This document shows positions 1 through 11,292 of a stretch of DNA of 64,000 bases, piece by piece (the stretch's first letter is position 1; every line of letters starts with the position of its first letter). Below the pieces are notes generated by a model. It was not told the DNA's origin, did not search any database, and saw nothing but the letters and a program-made list of their open reading frames with translations. The translations under genes and the position numbers were made by a program. The stretch spans positions 64,821 through 128,820 of the forward strand of contig ML991774.1 of the NCBI GenBank assembly GCA_010094025.1, in the 5' to 3' direction. This DNA comes from Viridothelium virens (Eukaryota; Ascomycota; Dothideomycetes; Trypetheliales; Trypetheliaceae).

Positions 1-1697
1 TGGCAGCGAGGCTTCTGATGTTCATCAAAGCAAGTGGTTTTCCGATACAGCCATAGGTACCTATCACGGAAGGCTTAGTTAATGATGTCCCTTAATCGCC
101 ATTCATCACGCTCAGATTGAAAAGAAAAAAAAAAAGCTTACCCATTGAGAAAGGTGCGAAGGCGCCTTTTGTCCTGATCAATTCTGGCTTGGAGAACCAG
201 CGCTCGGGTATGAACGCATCGGCGTGGGTATATATCTCCTCCTCTATCCCGAATTTAGCAACAGGATCCAGCTTTGGGAGGCTTATCAAAGCTGAACTCA
301 CTCCTTCCGATCACGTACTGCGGACAAAACACAACCATATTTCCAGGGATATGAGTATCACCCACCTGGATTCCTTCCGGCGGCGTTATTCGCCGAAGAG
401 TAGCTGGCAATAATGGTTGTAAGCGGAACGTCTCATTGATGCAGCCGTTCAAATACGGAAGATCCTGGAGATCCGTATGTTTGGCATCACCATTGCCATC
501 CACGAAAGGGAGGATCTCCTCCCGTAGACGTGCTTGATGCAGAGGCTCACGTGTGAGGAAATAGAAGAGGAATGTTAGAGTTGCAGCTGTTGTATCACTA
601 CCAGCAATAATGATGGTTCGAGAGTCTGCATGCAACTGCAACCATTCTTTTTTGGAAGGTTCGGTACCTCTGGACTTGAATGGGATGAACAAATTGGACG
701 CAATATCTGGTATGTCATGTTCCTTTTCTCGATAATGCGATTCAATCTTCCTCCAGCAATATTCATTCATTGTTTTGTAGCTGCTTGAGGAGCCCGGAAT
801 TAGCAGCATCATTCGGACGGACCAAGTAGGAACTTTCTGTAGTCAGCCTTGTCCTTGCTGGCAATGCTACGCTCCGAAAGGACCCTTACGCATCAAAGAG
901 AATATGTCTAAACCTTTCTTTATCAACTTAGCCGCTGGATGATAGTCTCCTGTCGTCAGGTTTCCAAAACTTTCTCCGAATGCCAGATCACCCATGGTAT
1001 CGAACGCATAAAAATTGAACCAGTCCCGAATATTTACGGGCATCCCTTGAAACGCTTTTAGCTGATTTCGGAGCTCTTCCTCGTACCTTTTTATTCTCTG
1101 CTGATAACCCCGCAATGCCTTATCACTGAACGCTGAAGACCAAAACCTTCGACGCTTGTCATGCTTGGTCTTGTCCCGTTCCGCCATCATCGGCTTTTTT
1201 GGGAAATCTGTATCATACCAGTCGCTCTTGATACATCTCGAATTGGGACCGTAAATTGCGGCGATTCCCTGCGGATGTGTTATTGAGAGGTCTGATGAGC
1301 CTACTCGCAAAAAGTCTGTGTCATGATCCCGATGGAGTTTGTAAAGCTGTTTATGTGCGTCGGCATTCAAGCATTTGGTGCTAAACCAGAGATTGGAGAG
1401 GCGAGCAGTGATGGGGCCCGGGAAGCGGTTAAGGGGATGAAAGCAACCGCGGTAGGCAACAAGAGATGAGTAGAGCCCGACAAGATAAAGGATAGATAGC
1501 TGCCCGACGACTATGAGCGAAGATCCGAAGCCAGTACGAAAGTGCCAGCAGAAGGCAATGCTGAAAACAAGGTAGATGTCGAAAAATACTTCAACATATT
1601 TCGGACCACTAAGATGATGTTCGCCGCGCTTGAAATAAAGCTGGTGGGTCAGGACTCCTGCTACTACAGCAGAGGAGCAAGACAGTAGAGAGATCAT
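1..1697 (-). CDS. Cytochrome P450 monooxygenase, partial (3' end beyond the left edge)
   Basis: This is a membrane-bound haem-thiolate monooxygenase; the substrate cannot be told from sequence. Proposed exons, read leftwards, are 1697-890, 832-302, 243-142 and 60-1, with three introns of 57, 58 and 81 bp. The first ATG of the open frame is at 1697. Several hydrophobic N-terminal segments are followed by a proline-rich hinge (HPLNRFPGP), the I-helix oxygen-binding motif AGSDTT near residue 343, a K-helix ExxR (ETFR), and FIPERW. The haem loop is rebuilt across the last intron as FSMGTYGCIG, with the cysteine ligand present, so about 500 residues of an apparently intact enzyme are visible. No other biosynthetic genes lie beside it in the window, so a secondary-metabolite cluster could only continue off the left edge. 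Family is certain; splice points are my inference. Confidence 0.88.
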
Positions 1698-2613
1698 ATT
1701 TTCTCGGTGTAGAAAAATGAGGAAACAAATAACTCATACCCGAAATCAATAGAGCATTTAAGACATTGTTTTATAGTGATGCACCCCGCCTTCTTTATCT
1801 GGGTGGACCGGTGAGACCCTCACCACTCTTCACCGGTAAAGTCTCAAAGACAGGTAGCAATAAGTGCTCTGCCAGTAAGCGACTCAGCCACAAGTGCAGA
1901 TTGCCTACGCAGTCTTCGTACGTCGGAGTTCACGCACTGCCAGCTTCAATAGCTTATTGGATACGCTTTGGGACGAAGTCAGGAATACCCGTGATTACGA
2001 GAGTTGCAACAACTGCGACTACAACGTGTCAGCTAGAGTAATGATATGACTGTGATTCTATCAATGCAACAGCGCATCACCGATCTTCTTTTAGCGACTT
2101 CACAACCGATGCTACGAAGAGTCCGTAATCAAATAAGGGGAGCCCTATATGCCTTGGCAGTCTCATATACATGGGGCTAGAAGCTCCAGAGCATCGTGTA
2201 TTGAATCGGAAGGGACAAATTGTCGACTTCAACATGAATATGCAACTGACCTCATGATTTTTCGATGACACAAAGGAAGCTAGTGGTCAAGTGAATGGAG
2301 AAGGACTCACAAGGGAGTAAATTGAGAAATCTCGATGATACTAGCTGTAGTCCAGTATCTGGTCCTTGTACATATTTGGGGCAATGGGCAATATCTACCT
2401 CTATCAAAGAATAGTAGGGAAAAGGCCCTAACAGAATAACGAATAAGGACTGTTGGGTGATCTCCCGTAGTCTTATTGCGACTTTGCATAACCCTGAAGA
2501 CTCCTAGCAAGAGCTCAAAACTTCATCTGCGCCGCCAACATTTTTATTGTAACTTGTAACCCCCGGTAGCCTCTGGAACTGGGCATGCCTGATCATCTCC
2601 AAATTTCTTCAGG
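1698..2613. other. Intergenic stretch between P450 start and Saf1-like gene end
   Basis: It holds only short open frames without recognisable motifs or codon bias. It should contain the P450 promoter on its left side and the 3' end of the F-box gene on its right side. I see no RNA gene or repeat in it. Confidence 0.5.
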
Positions 2614-4860
2614 TCAGACTTCGAAATTAAGGTCCCAATCTGGCGGCCCGTCTGCCCAATCCGAAAACGGGATTTCGCCAGGCATTTCTACTCCACTCGA
2701 GAGCCTCAGCCTTGGGAAAGGATCACTCGCCCAGGTATACTTGAAGCCTTCCGCCGGCGAAGCGCCATGAAAAACTGGGTCACAAAATTGGGAGCTCCGA
2801 TAGGTGGCTATAGAGCTCTCTGCGGTAGGAGCATCATTACTTCTGCTTGGCGATAATCCGAATGCCGACCTCACAGACTGCCAGCCCTGGTCAAGCAGGT
2901 CAGGAATTGCTCCATACGCCACTTCTTCGGCTGACCGCTCGAGCGGCTCGATCTCATCCTCAGTTACGCTCTCTACCGGGACTTCACCCATAGACGAGGA
3001 AGGTGGCTGGTCCGGTACGATACAAGTCTCCCTGATCTTGTTGACGAGCTCATCATTCCGTAAAACTAGCGCGCCGCTATGCTCGCCGGCGGCTGCAATG
3101 CCCAGAACAAAATAGGGACCCAGGCCATCATCGTCATAGTCTTTAGCACCTTCTTTTCTCTCCCAATTTCGTCCCCTCTGTTCCATCCACTCGCTCAATT
3201 CTCCTTGAGCACCTGAATCAACGGCACAAATTTGCATTCTCTGTGCGGCTTCGAGCGGATCACTCCCACCACTAGTCACGAATCGTACCCATGCCGCTTT
3301 CTCTTCTTCGAACCAAACCTGCCGCCCCAAACCTGCATAGCACTGTTTCAATAAAGAGCTGTCTCCTCGAGGATGACCCATGAATCCAGGGTTGTCCCTA
3401 AATCTTAATCCACGTATGCGGCCTTCCGGGTCGCCATCACCCCCTAAGCCAAAGCTGCCACAGGTTTGCATATCTATACCTCCCGAGAGGATAGAGCCGT
3501 CGCGGAGCAGAGCATGCCAATGCCTGTATCCGCATGCAAGACTGACGACACCGCGTTTTTGGAGACACGGATACCGCTTCAAAGCAGGCATGGGCGGTGG
3601 ACCACGGTCGTCGGGGTGGAATGGGTTGTCCAGAGCGTGATACAAAAGATCTAAGTATAGTGAATTTGGAGTACCGAGAAGAACGTCGTCGTTGGCCAGA
3701 ATTAGTCCAAAACCAGAGTAAGAACCATAAAGTGCTTTCACCACAACATTGTTTGGGACTGGGATTTCCACTGGGAATTCCGAATCCCAGCTTCTATTCG
3801 GGCCGTCCCTCGCGGCGAAAACTCGTCCAGTGTGCGTAAGGAAAGCACAAAATGGGTCCATCATGAGGTAGTCTGTCACCTCACCAAACTCTTCCGGAGT
3901 CTTTGGGTTAGAGATGCGATTATTTGCAACATTGGAAGGTAGTTTCGAAGCTCGTTCATAAGATGTTCCAGGGATAACGACAGACTTCAAAATCAGGGAC
4001 GTATCATCTTGCTCCAATGTAGGATCGTCACTTCGGAAGGTCAAGTCTTGAGTGGGCCAGATCACAATTCCAGTGCCCTCTATCAGGGCAGACACCCAAT
4101 CCACACCTGCAACGACTTTTTTCACGCGGCCATTTCCCTGCTTCTGGCCGGTTTCGCCTTCGAGGAGATCGATATCGAGGAACTTGACCTGGCTACCAGC
4201 TTGATCAATGTCGTGCCAGACCCAAATCTTTCCGCTGTCGGATAAAGCTAGAATATGATTGCATCCGGCTGAAAATTGTTTGATAGCTGTGGCTGGATCA
4301 TAACGTTCCCGCGGACTCGGAAATCCGGGCGGAAATCTCAGATCACGAAATGCCGGATTGCGATTGCCTTCTTCTAAAGCACCAACGGAGCACAAGATGC
4401 CCTGGGAGGTGAGCACGGTGGTAGACCGTGCGGTGCATTGTAAGTCGACTAGAACGCCAAGCTTAGGTGCATCATCCATTTCCTTTGGCACTGACACATT
4501 CTTGGCATCTATTCTATGAGAGCGTCGGAGGCCGCTTCCAGGGTTGCTTGATTGAATTTCGAAGCTGTGTCCCAAGCTTCCGTATGCATTGCTTCCCCAT
4601 GTATAAACGTGCGTCTGCGTGACAAGACGCCTGTAGAGCTTCTGCCAGTGCTCGCCATCACCTTCGATTATTGGCTGATTTGGGACACGATAAGAGCGCA
4701 CGGCTTGACGCCAAAAAGTCGCATTGAGGCGAATATCAGCATGATGTAAGGCACGACAGGTGCTGCACAAGTTCAGCAAACTTTTTGGTTCGAGATAAGA
4801 GAGAATGATGTCGAAGACTTCTTTTGGAAGCTCCAGCACTGGGGGTTTAGGAGAAGACAT
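2614..4860 (-). CDS. SAF1: F-box protein with RCC1-like repeats (SCF-associated factor Saf1 type)
   Basis: A single-exon frame of 748 residues from the ATG at 4860. Residues about 10-50 form an F-box (LELPKEVFDIILSYL, then a Cys-rich helix and a Trp), which in this family binds Skp1 and brings substrates to the SCF ubiquitin ligase. RCC1-like blades follow: YTWGSNAYGSLGHS near residue 85, GCNHILALSDSGKIWVW near 200, a CGYRHWHALLRDGSI blade near 440 and AAAGEHSGALVL near 595. F-box plus RCC1 is the architecture of budding-yeast Saf1, which directs adenine deaminase Aah1 to the proteasome on entry into quiescence. Here the target is unknown. The acidic tail (about 630-748) is lineage-specific. 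An ADA-superfamily enzyme is encoded 6.4 kb away. Confidence 0.85.
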   Translation of the reverse strand: MSSPKPPVLELPKEVFDIILSYLEPKSLLNLCSTCRALHHADIRLNATFWRQAVRSYRVPNQPIIEGDGEHWQKLYRRLVTQTHVYTWGSNAYGSLGHSFEIQSSNPGSGLRRSHRIDAKNVSVPKEMDDAPKLGVLVDLQCTARSTTVLTSQGILCSVGALEEGNRNPAFRDLRFPPGFPSPRERYDPATAIKQFSAGCNHILALSDSGKIWVWHDIDQAGSQVKFLDIDLLEGETGQKQGNGRVKKVVAGVDWVSALIEGTGIVIWPTQDLTFRSDDPTLEQDDTSLILKSVVIPGTSYERASKLPSNVANNRISNPKTPEEFGEVTDYLMMDPFCAFLTHTGRVFAARDGPNRSWDSEFPVEIPVPNNVVVKALYGSYSGFGLILANDDVLLGTPNSLYLDLLYHALDNPFHPDDRGPPPMPALKRYPCLQKRGVVSLACGYRHWHALLRDGSILSGGIDMQTCGSFGLGGDGDPEGRIRGLRFRDNPGFMGHPRGDSSLLKQCYAGLGRQVWFEEEKAAWVRFVTSGGSDPLEAAQRMQICAVDSGAQGELSEWMEQRGRNWERKEGAKDYDDDGLGPYFVLGIAAAGEHSGALVLRNDELVNKIRETCIVPDQPPSSSMGEVPVESVTEDEIEPLERSAEEVAYGAIPDLLDQGWQSVRSAFGLSPSRSNDAPTAESSIATYRSSQFCDPVFHGASPAEGFKYTWASDPFPRLRLSSGVEMPGEIPFSDWADGPPDWDLNFEV

Positions 4861-5738
4861 GACGTTTTAGAACGGAAAAGAGACCGCAATCGATTGCAGG
4901 ACGGGGCCTGGAAGGTAAGTTGCCCTTTTGCTGTCATGTCTGTCGGTGTCGCGCGCCAGAGCGCGTGGTTGCCTAGGTACAGCTTGAGTGCCTGCCCTGC
5001 TAGACATGACAGAATCCGCCTTTCTGCCTAGGTTGGTCAGTGCGGGTCTACTAGCTAGGTGCCTTACGGCGGCTGGGGGGTTCCTTAACAGGTAATCAAT
5101 ACAATGTTATTTGGACTTTACTGTTAAAACCTTGTTGGTCCATGTTAACACCGCCTTAACATGGGCCAACATGGTCATAACAGTTGAACTGAGGTAACAT
5201 TGTATTGATTACCTGTTGAGGAACCCCCCAGCAGCCGTAAGGTAAGGTAAGGTAGGATCCAGTGACGATACCTCCTCCCCTTTTTTTTGAAACTGGCTTT
5301 GCGTTATGTGTCGCCTGTTGCTTACATTAACAAAGCCTACTGCGAGCTGGCTCATCTTACCTGTTCAGACTATTGTCTCCGTTAGTAAACAGCCGCTGAA
5401 GTGCGACGGCTAGTTGCAGAGTTCTTCGTGGCGTTTGTGGCGATAGCAGCGCAATGATTAGGCATTTTTCATGAAATTGCAATCTTTCCTTATGTCTCAT
5501 TTTAAATCTTGGGTTGAGAGGGCATGAGACTGCACTGATGCTCATTTGACTATCTGCTATTAGGACTACCTCTATGTCTAAAGATTTTTGAAACGCACCA
5601 TCCTCTTTTCTGCCATAGATCCAGAGCGGTCCCCTATGTCTTTCTAGCCTCTTGAGACTCTGGTATGCAAGAACTGAGTCGTAAGATAATTGCTGCCGAT
5701 TTTGCCTAGAGTATTTCCTGGTGTGTGGTATTTCGTTC
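4861..5738. other. Intergenic stretch with fold-back repeat
   Basis: It lies upstream of the Saf1-like gene and downstream of Ctp1. The only clear structure is the 181-bp inverted repeat at 5062-5242, described separately. Short open frames elsewhere look random. Confidence 0.5.
5062..5242. repeat. MITE-like fold-back element (long terminal inverted repeats)
   Basis: The left arm 5062-5109 and the right arm 5195-5242 are reverse complements at 46 of 48 positions. The complementarity continues imperfectly towards the centre near 5152, so almost the whole element could fold into one hairpin. Both arms begin with CCTTACGGC and contain a GGGGGG run followed by TTCCT. The right end runs into three or four copies of AAGGT, and no clean target-site duplication is visible. 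There is no coding capacity. The form suggests a non-autonomous DNA-transposon remnant. A structured regulatory hairpin is less likely given the length and near identity of the arms. It probably arrived recently, because the arms have barely diverged. Confidence 0.75.
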
Positions 5739-6897
5739 TTAGTCTCCCTTGTCCAAGATCGGACTCAATACGGGCCTCACCAACCTCGCCACCTGCTCAT
5801 ACGTCGTAAATAAGATCCCTCCCGCCATCACGGTTCTCCCCAGCCTCATTACAGTTCCCCTCCAGAATGCTCTTATTCCACCGTCCTCCCAAATCCCCTT
5901 ACACGCCTCCACCACCCCCTCACCCCTCGCCGACTGACTCCGCGTCTTGATTGTATCAAATGGCTGCGTCGCCAACGTCGTCACCGTTCCAGCTACCGCA
6001 CCATTCGCAAAATTCGTCGCCGCTCCCTCCTGCGGAATATTGTGCCTCTTCTCGTAGTCCTTGAGGATATTGTACGTGCCCATACGAAACGCCGTTGCGC
6101 CCGCCTGCTTCAGTGTCGTGCCAGCAAACCCACGATAGATGCCCCCAATCCCGTGCTCCTTCCATATGACAGCCACTGCATGCCCTGGCCCGCGAAATCT
6201 CCTCTCGGTCCGGGCGTCGTCAATAAGCGCTGTCTTGATCCGCTCCGTTGGCGTTACAGCGGTAACGGAGGCGATCACGCCGGCAGTCATCCCCGCGAGG
6301 AGGTTCCGCAAAGGGGAAAGGGTCCCCGTTTCTGGGTCAGCGAAGGCATGCTTGACGGTGTCGAAGGAGAGGAAACGGACAGCGTCCTTGGCGATGGAAC
6401 CGACAATAAGACTGCTGCAGCCTTTGTAGAGGGCGGGCAGGCCTTCACGGCGGAAAGTCTGGGCGACGACAAGAAAGGGGTTGCGCGAGGTTGGATTGCC
6501 GCGCTCCTGTCGCAGTTGGGCACGAGTTTTGGCGAATTCGAAGGGGTACTGTTGTGGAGGGGGAAAGTTTTAGTTAGAAGGTCTTACGCGGGATCGGGAG
6601 ATGAGAGGCTTGCGTTTGGATGGATGGGTGGTGGACTTTAAGGGAACACGAAAAGCTAGGTAACTTATGCAGGAAGAGATTCATAAGGTAGAACCTGTGT
6701 GCATGGTGCAGCATGAGATTGAACGCTTACAGTTGCAGCAGCCTCAACGCCGCCTGCTACGCCTCCTGCGATGAGTGAAACTATGGGAGGGGTACCCGTC
6801 GAGGAGCTCTAGAATCCCCAAAGTGCTAAATTAGCCTTTTCAAACACATGTTGGCACGTGGGAGCCACATTACGTTCTTGTCCAACTTGGCACTCAT
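5739..6897 (-). CDS. CTP1: Mitochondrial tricarboxylate (citrate) carrier
   Basis: A mitochondrial inner-membrane exchanger of the SLC25 family that moves citrate for malate. Proposed exons are 6897-6874, 6808-6731 and 6548-5739 with introns of 65 and 182 bp, giving 303 residues, the usual Ctp1 size. The protein starts MSAKLDKN and continues through a Gly-rich first helix. Three carrier signatures are visible: YPFEFAKTR at the first repeat, VTPTERIKTALIDD at the second and TQPFDTIKTR at the third. The second is diagnostic for the citrate subfamily. Each is followed by a G-x-x-x-LYKG or IYRG type matrix motif. An ATG further in, at 6311, lies after the first repeat and would lose it, so the spliced model is preferred. 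Cytosolic citrate export feeds acetyl-CoA synthesis. Confidence 0.9.
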
Positions 6898-8060
6898 CCT
6901 TCTCCCCTAAACCGAAGGTGAAGAAGGATTCGCGTCGTCCCGTAACACGATCTGATTCAAGGATGACGGCACATCAGCTTAGGGTTTGCAGCCTGTAGGA
7001 TGGTGTCATTGATCAGACGAAAGCCGCGCCATATTCTACGCAACGCTTCCTTGATTGTTCTCGAAGCGAGCCCTCTCTCAGATGCAAGGGTTTGATTGTT
7101 TCAGGAGGCCTAATACATCGGTCCGTGCAATAGAAGAATGAGCACAAGGGTGAAATGACGATTACCGAGGTTAGGGTACAAACGGGCAAGCCTACACCCA
7201 TCGTATCTAAGTTGGGCCCACGGTACAGTACCTCCATGAAGGCAGACGTTAAGCTGGGCACTCACACCGCACATTCGATGAGTTGGCTGCCAACAAGCTG
7301 GAGCTGCGGGCCTTGACTCGTCTCGATCCTTTTGCCTGTTGCCCACACGGCACCGATGATTACGTTCTTGACAAGCCAGTCGAGACACCGGACTTGACCG
7401 AATGTGCTGTGACAATATAGACACTTATATGCCGAGTACTCGAAGGCGACGTAAGAGCTTCACCAGGCAGAGGTAAACGCCTCTTGTGCGGTCCTAGGCA
7501 TGGGGAGGTTCCAGTGAACACGAATAAGGAGGCAGCAGAAGATCAGAGCGGATGATGGTCCGACAGATGGAACAGGGGTCTTCCACGTGGTGTTTGGACT
7601 AGCGCCCCCTCATGTTCCAGGTTTAGAAGCGACGCGTGACAAGAACTCACCATTGCACTGATTCCTTTTGCTCATGCACCAAAATTCCCTCAAAACTCCC
7701 ACTCGAATCCAGCAAACAACAAGTTGCCGCCTCCATTACCGGTGCTGCGGGCCCGGCCAGCGCCCAGTCCTCGTCTCCGGCTAGGCCAGATCGAACTTTC
7801 TGAAGCAAACAACCTGTCATCACATCCCTCTGGCTTGCATAAGACTTGTGGCTCTCGGCGCGGCAGCCGTGCACAACCCTCATTGACCGTGCTATCTCTG
7901 GGGCCGTTTGGCAATCAGCCTGCGAAGGGCTGACACGAAACAGACCGGGGGCGCTGCCACGCGGGCCACATCCTACCATCTGCATTGACAGGCCAACCAA
8001 GCACAGGAGCTTAGCCAAAACACCCTCTACTCATAAGCCTTTATACCGCCATCCCCCGGT
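6898..8060. other. Intergenic stretch between divergent Ctp1 and phosducin-like genes
   Basis: These 1.16 kb carry the promoters of both flanking genes. Frames such as 7647-8018 (-) and 7846-8316 (+) have no motif, and the latter overlaps the real gene out of frame. No RNA gene or repeat is seen. Confidence 0.5.
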
Positions 8061-9140
8061 ATGTCTACCACCGCCGCCCAAGACGAATTCGACGCTCTCT
8101 TTGCAGACAAGGACCGATCATCTGCTCATCCAGAAGACCGTGGCAATTCCCCCGATTCTGACGATTCACTCGAGCAAAGGAGAGCAGAGCGCAGTCGAGG
8201 CAGACGTATCTCGAGCACTACCGCCTGGCATCAGAACCAAAATCGGCGAGATCCCGACCTCTCAGACGAAGACGACTTTTTCGACAGCACGGAAAAGCAC
8301 GATCCGGCCAGCATAAATATCCGCAACAACAAAATGGCTGCCACCGCAACGGCAACCTACACCCTCCCCCCTCTATTCTCCGAAGCCAACACCGGCCCAA
8401 AGGGCGTCATCGCCGACGCCCAGTCCTACGAAACCGCCAAAAAATCCCACTACAAGCGCTTCTCTTTCTTCCGCAACCCCTCAGACTCCAAATCCCGCTC
8501 TCCACCCGCCCCAACCACCCGCCGCAACCGCTCCGCCGACGCCAACCGCATCGGCAACAACAACGAAAAGGCCCACGCCTCCAGCAGCGGCGACGATTCG
8601 GACGGCATGCCAGACGAAGAGGGCTTCCTCACGCGCTGGCGCCAGTCGCGGCTCAAGCAGCTGCAGGACCGCAGCAAGGCGCCACCGCCACGCCAGGACC
8701 GCTCCAAGTCGCGGAGCAAGCGGGTGTGGGGTAGCCTGACGGAAGTGGACGGCGCGGGCTACCTCGACGCCATCGACCGCGTCATGTCGGACACGGTGGT
8801 GGTGGTGCTGATTGCGGACGAGGAGAGCGAGGTCAGTCGGTTGGTGGAGGGGTGTGTGCGGATGCTGGCGGCGGCGCATGCGACGACGCGGTTTGTGAAG
8901 TTGGGATGGGAGGATGCGGAGATGGAGAGGGCGGGCGTGCCGGCGCTTCTGGCGTACAGGGGTGGCGAGAAGTTTGCTGGCTTGGTGCCGGTTATTGAGG
9001 AGATTCCCGAGGAGGAGGAGCTGGATGTGCGCAGTTTGGAGGCGGCGATGAAGAGGTGAGTGCTGCAAACTACTCCGTTCATATTAGTCGAAGTGAATGG
9101 TAACTAACGACATTGATGATACAGACATCAAATCCTCTGA
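8061..9140 (+). CDS. phlp1: Phosducin-like protein (PhLP1/BDM-1 type), G-beta-gamma chaperone
   Basis: Proposed exons are 8061-9055 and 9125-9140, joined over a 69-bp intron, giving 336 residues ending RHQIL. The N-terminus (AAQDEFDALF, then HPEDR and an acidic Ser/Asp stretch) and GPKGVIADAQSYE near residue 112 match the helical Gbg-binding region of phosducins. The C-terminal part from about 225 (GYLDAIDRV, VVVVLIADEESEVSRLVEGC, VPALLAYRGGEKF) is the thioredoxin-like domain without a redox CxxC, as usual in the family. Phosducin-like proteins act in the cytosol with CCT to assemble G-beta-gamma; the chestnut blight fungus homologue BDM-1 is needed for normal G-beta levels. A G-beta gene sits 4.8 kb downstream. 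The central segment, about 130-215, is Arg/Ser-rich and low complexity. Confidence 0.88.
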
Positions 9141-10179
9141 GTCCGTCATCTTTCTTTTCTTTTGTACAGGGTTGATCGGCATGGCTTTGGTGATGACTGT
9201 ATAACTACTGGTTTGGGGGTTAATGTCGGTGCCGGCGTAGTCCACGGAATCTCAAAAGGAGGGACCTGGTGGGTTGTGGTCTTTGTTTTGGTGAAGCGAT
9301 TTGTTGTTTGTTGGGATACTGCAAAATAGATTGGGGAATTCAGGCTATAGGCTGAGCCTGCCTGCAGTCAGGGAGCGAATGATACCAGATCCAGATGCCG
9401 CGGCATGAGCTTTTAGATTTCGTCCTATTGTATAAGTTAAATATGTGGTATTTTGTCTTAATATTATCAGAAATCTCGCTCCACGAGCCTCTTCCCACCC
9501 CCTAGACTGCTTACGTGTTCTTGCCAATTTCGAGCTGCTAAGAGCAGCTTGACAGAGGCTAATGTTTCTCCTCAGCTTGAGCTAAATTATCCGTATTAGA
9601 CTTTGTTGAATTTCGAGCCAAGAAAGATGGTGAGACGACTTGGAGCAGGGGCAACAATTTTGATGAAGAAGGAAAGAGCTTTTAGCAATATCGCTGCGAA
9701 CTTGACAGCCTCCAGGCATCACTTCTTTCTTCGCGATGTTCCTCTATGAAATGTTCTCTCCACCGACTTCTATGAGAGAATTTGCAATAGCCTAGTCGCA
9801 TTGTTCTATCGTGCTTCGTGAGATGTCTTCAAATCAAGCTTTCGATAATGAAAGCTTCCCCAAGACCGCGCCAACATCTTCAGCAATGAAGAGTGTCTTC
9901 TACGCAGCGTACCTCACCGTAAATGACATGTCTTCTGCTCTCGATCCATGAAAGGCTAAACGGAACTCCTGCCAGGCTCCGCAGGCTCTCCATGTGACTC
10001 CGAACTCCTTCTTCCAAATCCCGAGCTCAAAGTCGTTCACAATCCAAGGAGGCCTGATCCCCGTTCCCTAACCAACCGGGAAGCCCCCAATATTTGCATC
10101 AGATAAAAAATTCGACACCAAACTCCCTCGAGAACCGCCCTACTCGATCGCCTCACAGAGATCTCCCTCCACTCCATGT
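9141..10179. other. Intergenic stretch downstream of phlp1
   Basis: It holds the 3' flank of phlp1 and the 3' flank of the small membrane-protein gene (the two genes converge). AT-rich patches alternate with pyrimidine-rich sequence near 10100-10250. I see no further gene. Confidence 0.45.
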
Positions 10180-10698
10180 TCACTCCCTAGTCTCCATTCC
10201 CTCATCCTTCTCTTCCCAGCCTCCTCTTTGTCCCTTTGACTCTAGATATCCCGCTTTCCGCAACTCCTGTACTCGAGTGGCTTCCCGCTGCGCGCTGCGC
10301 TTATTTCCAACCTGCCAGGCGAGCGTATAGAGAACCATACTGAGGAGCATAGCGCCTATACATATGAAAGGGAAGGAGGTTAGTTTGATTTCTGTGGAGA
10401 AGGAGCGAGGATTCGGATTCGGAAGTAAAACGGGGGAAACGAAAGGCATAGAGGATCATTGGAGAAGGAGGAGGAATGTGGGCGTATACCAACGAAGCCA
10501 AACATAATGCCAATTTCGTGACCTACAGAGGGGGGTGGGGCGTACGCCGGATCTGAGTACCATGACCGTTAGCTGGTTTGATATCTACGGAGACGCATTA
10601 CTGATGAGAAAAGCACCATTGTAATTCAGATCATCTCTCGCTGATGTGCCGGTAATGAGGTAGGCAGCCAACAAGGTCGAGGCTAGAAGAGCAAACAT
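10180..10698 (-). CDS. Small predicted membrane protein, unrecognised family
   Basis: Proposed exons are 10698-10602, 10552-10490 and 10355-10180, with consistent phases and introns of 49 and 134 bp, giving 111 residues. The first part is a hydrophobic helix (FALLASTLLAAYLIT) followed by a polar stretch with DDLNYNGAFLI. A Pro-rich turn (PAYAPPPS) leads to a second helix with GIMFGFVGAMLLS and LYTLAW. A basic and then acidic C-terminus follows (about 35 residues). It looks like a two-helix membrane protein with a cytosolic tail. An additional upstream exon is possible, because a possible acceptor (CCCTTAG) precedes the ATG by about 30 bases. I cannot assign it to a family. Open frames and matching intron phases support a real gene; the exact 5' end is uncertain. 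Confidence 0.5.
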
Positions 10699-11292
10699 GT
10701 AGACAGAAGTATTGTGACGGTAGTTCCTAAGGGCCGGAATTTATGCCAGAGAATCTTCAAGAATACGAGACGTCTATTCAAGAACATGGAGTAGAACAGC
10801 AAAATGACACAAAATGCCTTTAAGGTAGTGTGGAAATGTGCATATTGAATTCTTCGACAAGAGGAAGCTCGTGTTGTCTGCGATTCTGCCTTGGCTTTCC
10901 CGTTCGGCGGTCACAGCGGTGAAGGGATCTAAGATCCTTGGGGCATCTACCCTATCTTGTTCATAGCTGCATGAGATGCAATTTGCTCTTCCTGTGGACA
11001 CGACACCAATGGAAGTTTGCCTATGGCAGACATGACTCCATTTGACTGGGCTTGGATTGCGAACGCGAGATCTGTCCTGGAGATTTGTCTTTAGGTTGTG
11101 GTAGAAATCGTTACACCACCAGGATGTTCATGTTTGTTGGTGCAACTTCACTCCATATTCGAAACATAGGATACTTGAGTTTGGCTTTTGCCTGAGCATC
11201 AAGGTCTTGATACTTGGATGTCATTCTACCTTCTGTGTCCAGAGTCGAAGATTAACTTCTCTACGAAAGTATCCGTCATCTTCAGCGTCACC
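10699..11292. other. Intergenic stretch upstream of the small membrane-protein gene
   Basis: About 0.6 kb with only motif-free short frames (for example 10774-11001 on the minus strand). It may hide a 5' exon of the small membrane protein. Otherwise I see nothing. Confidence 0.4.

Noticed and set aside
1-1697. A secondary-metabolite cluster beside the P450
   Set aside because: No backbone enzyme, transporter or regulator lies near it inside the window; nothing can be said of the DNA to its left.
7647-8018. 123-residue minus-strand frame upstream of phlp1
   Set aside because: No motif, overlaps the likely promoter, and several frames are open in the same GC-rich stretch.
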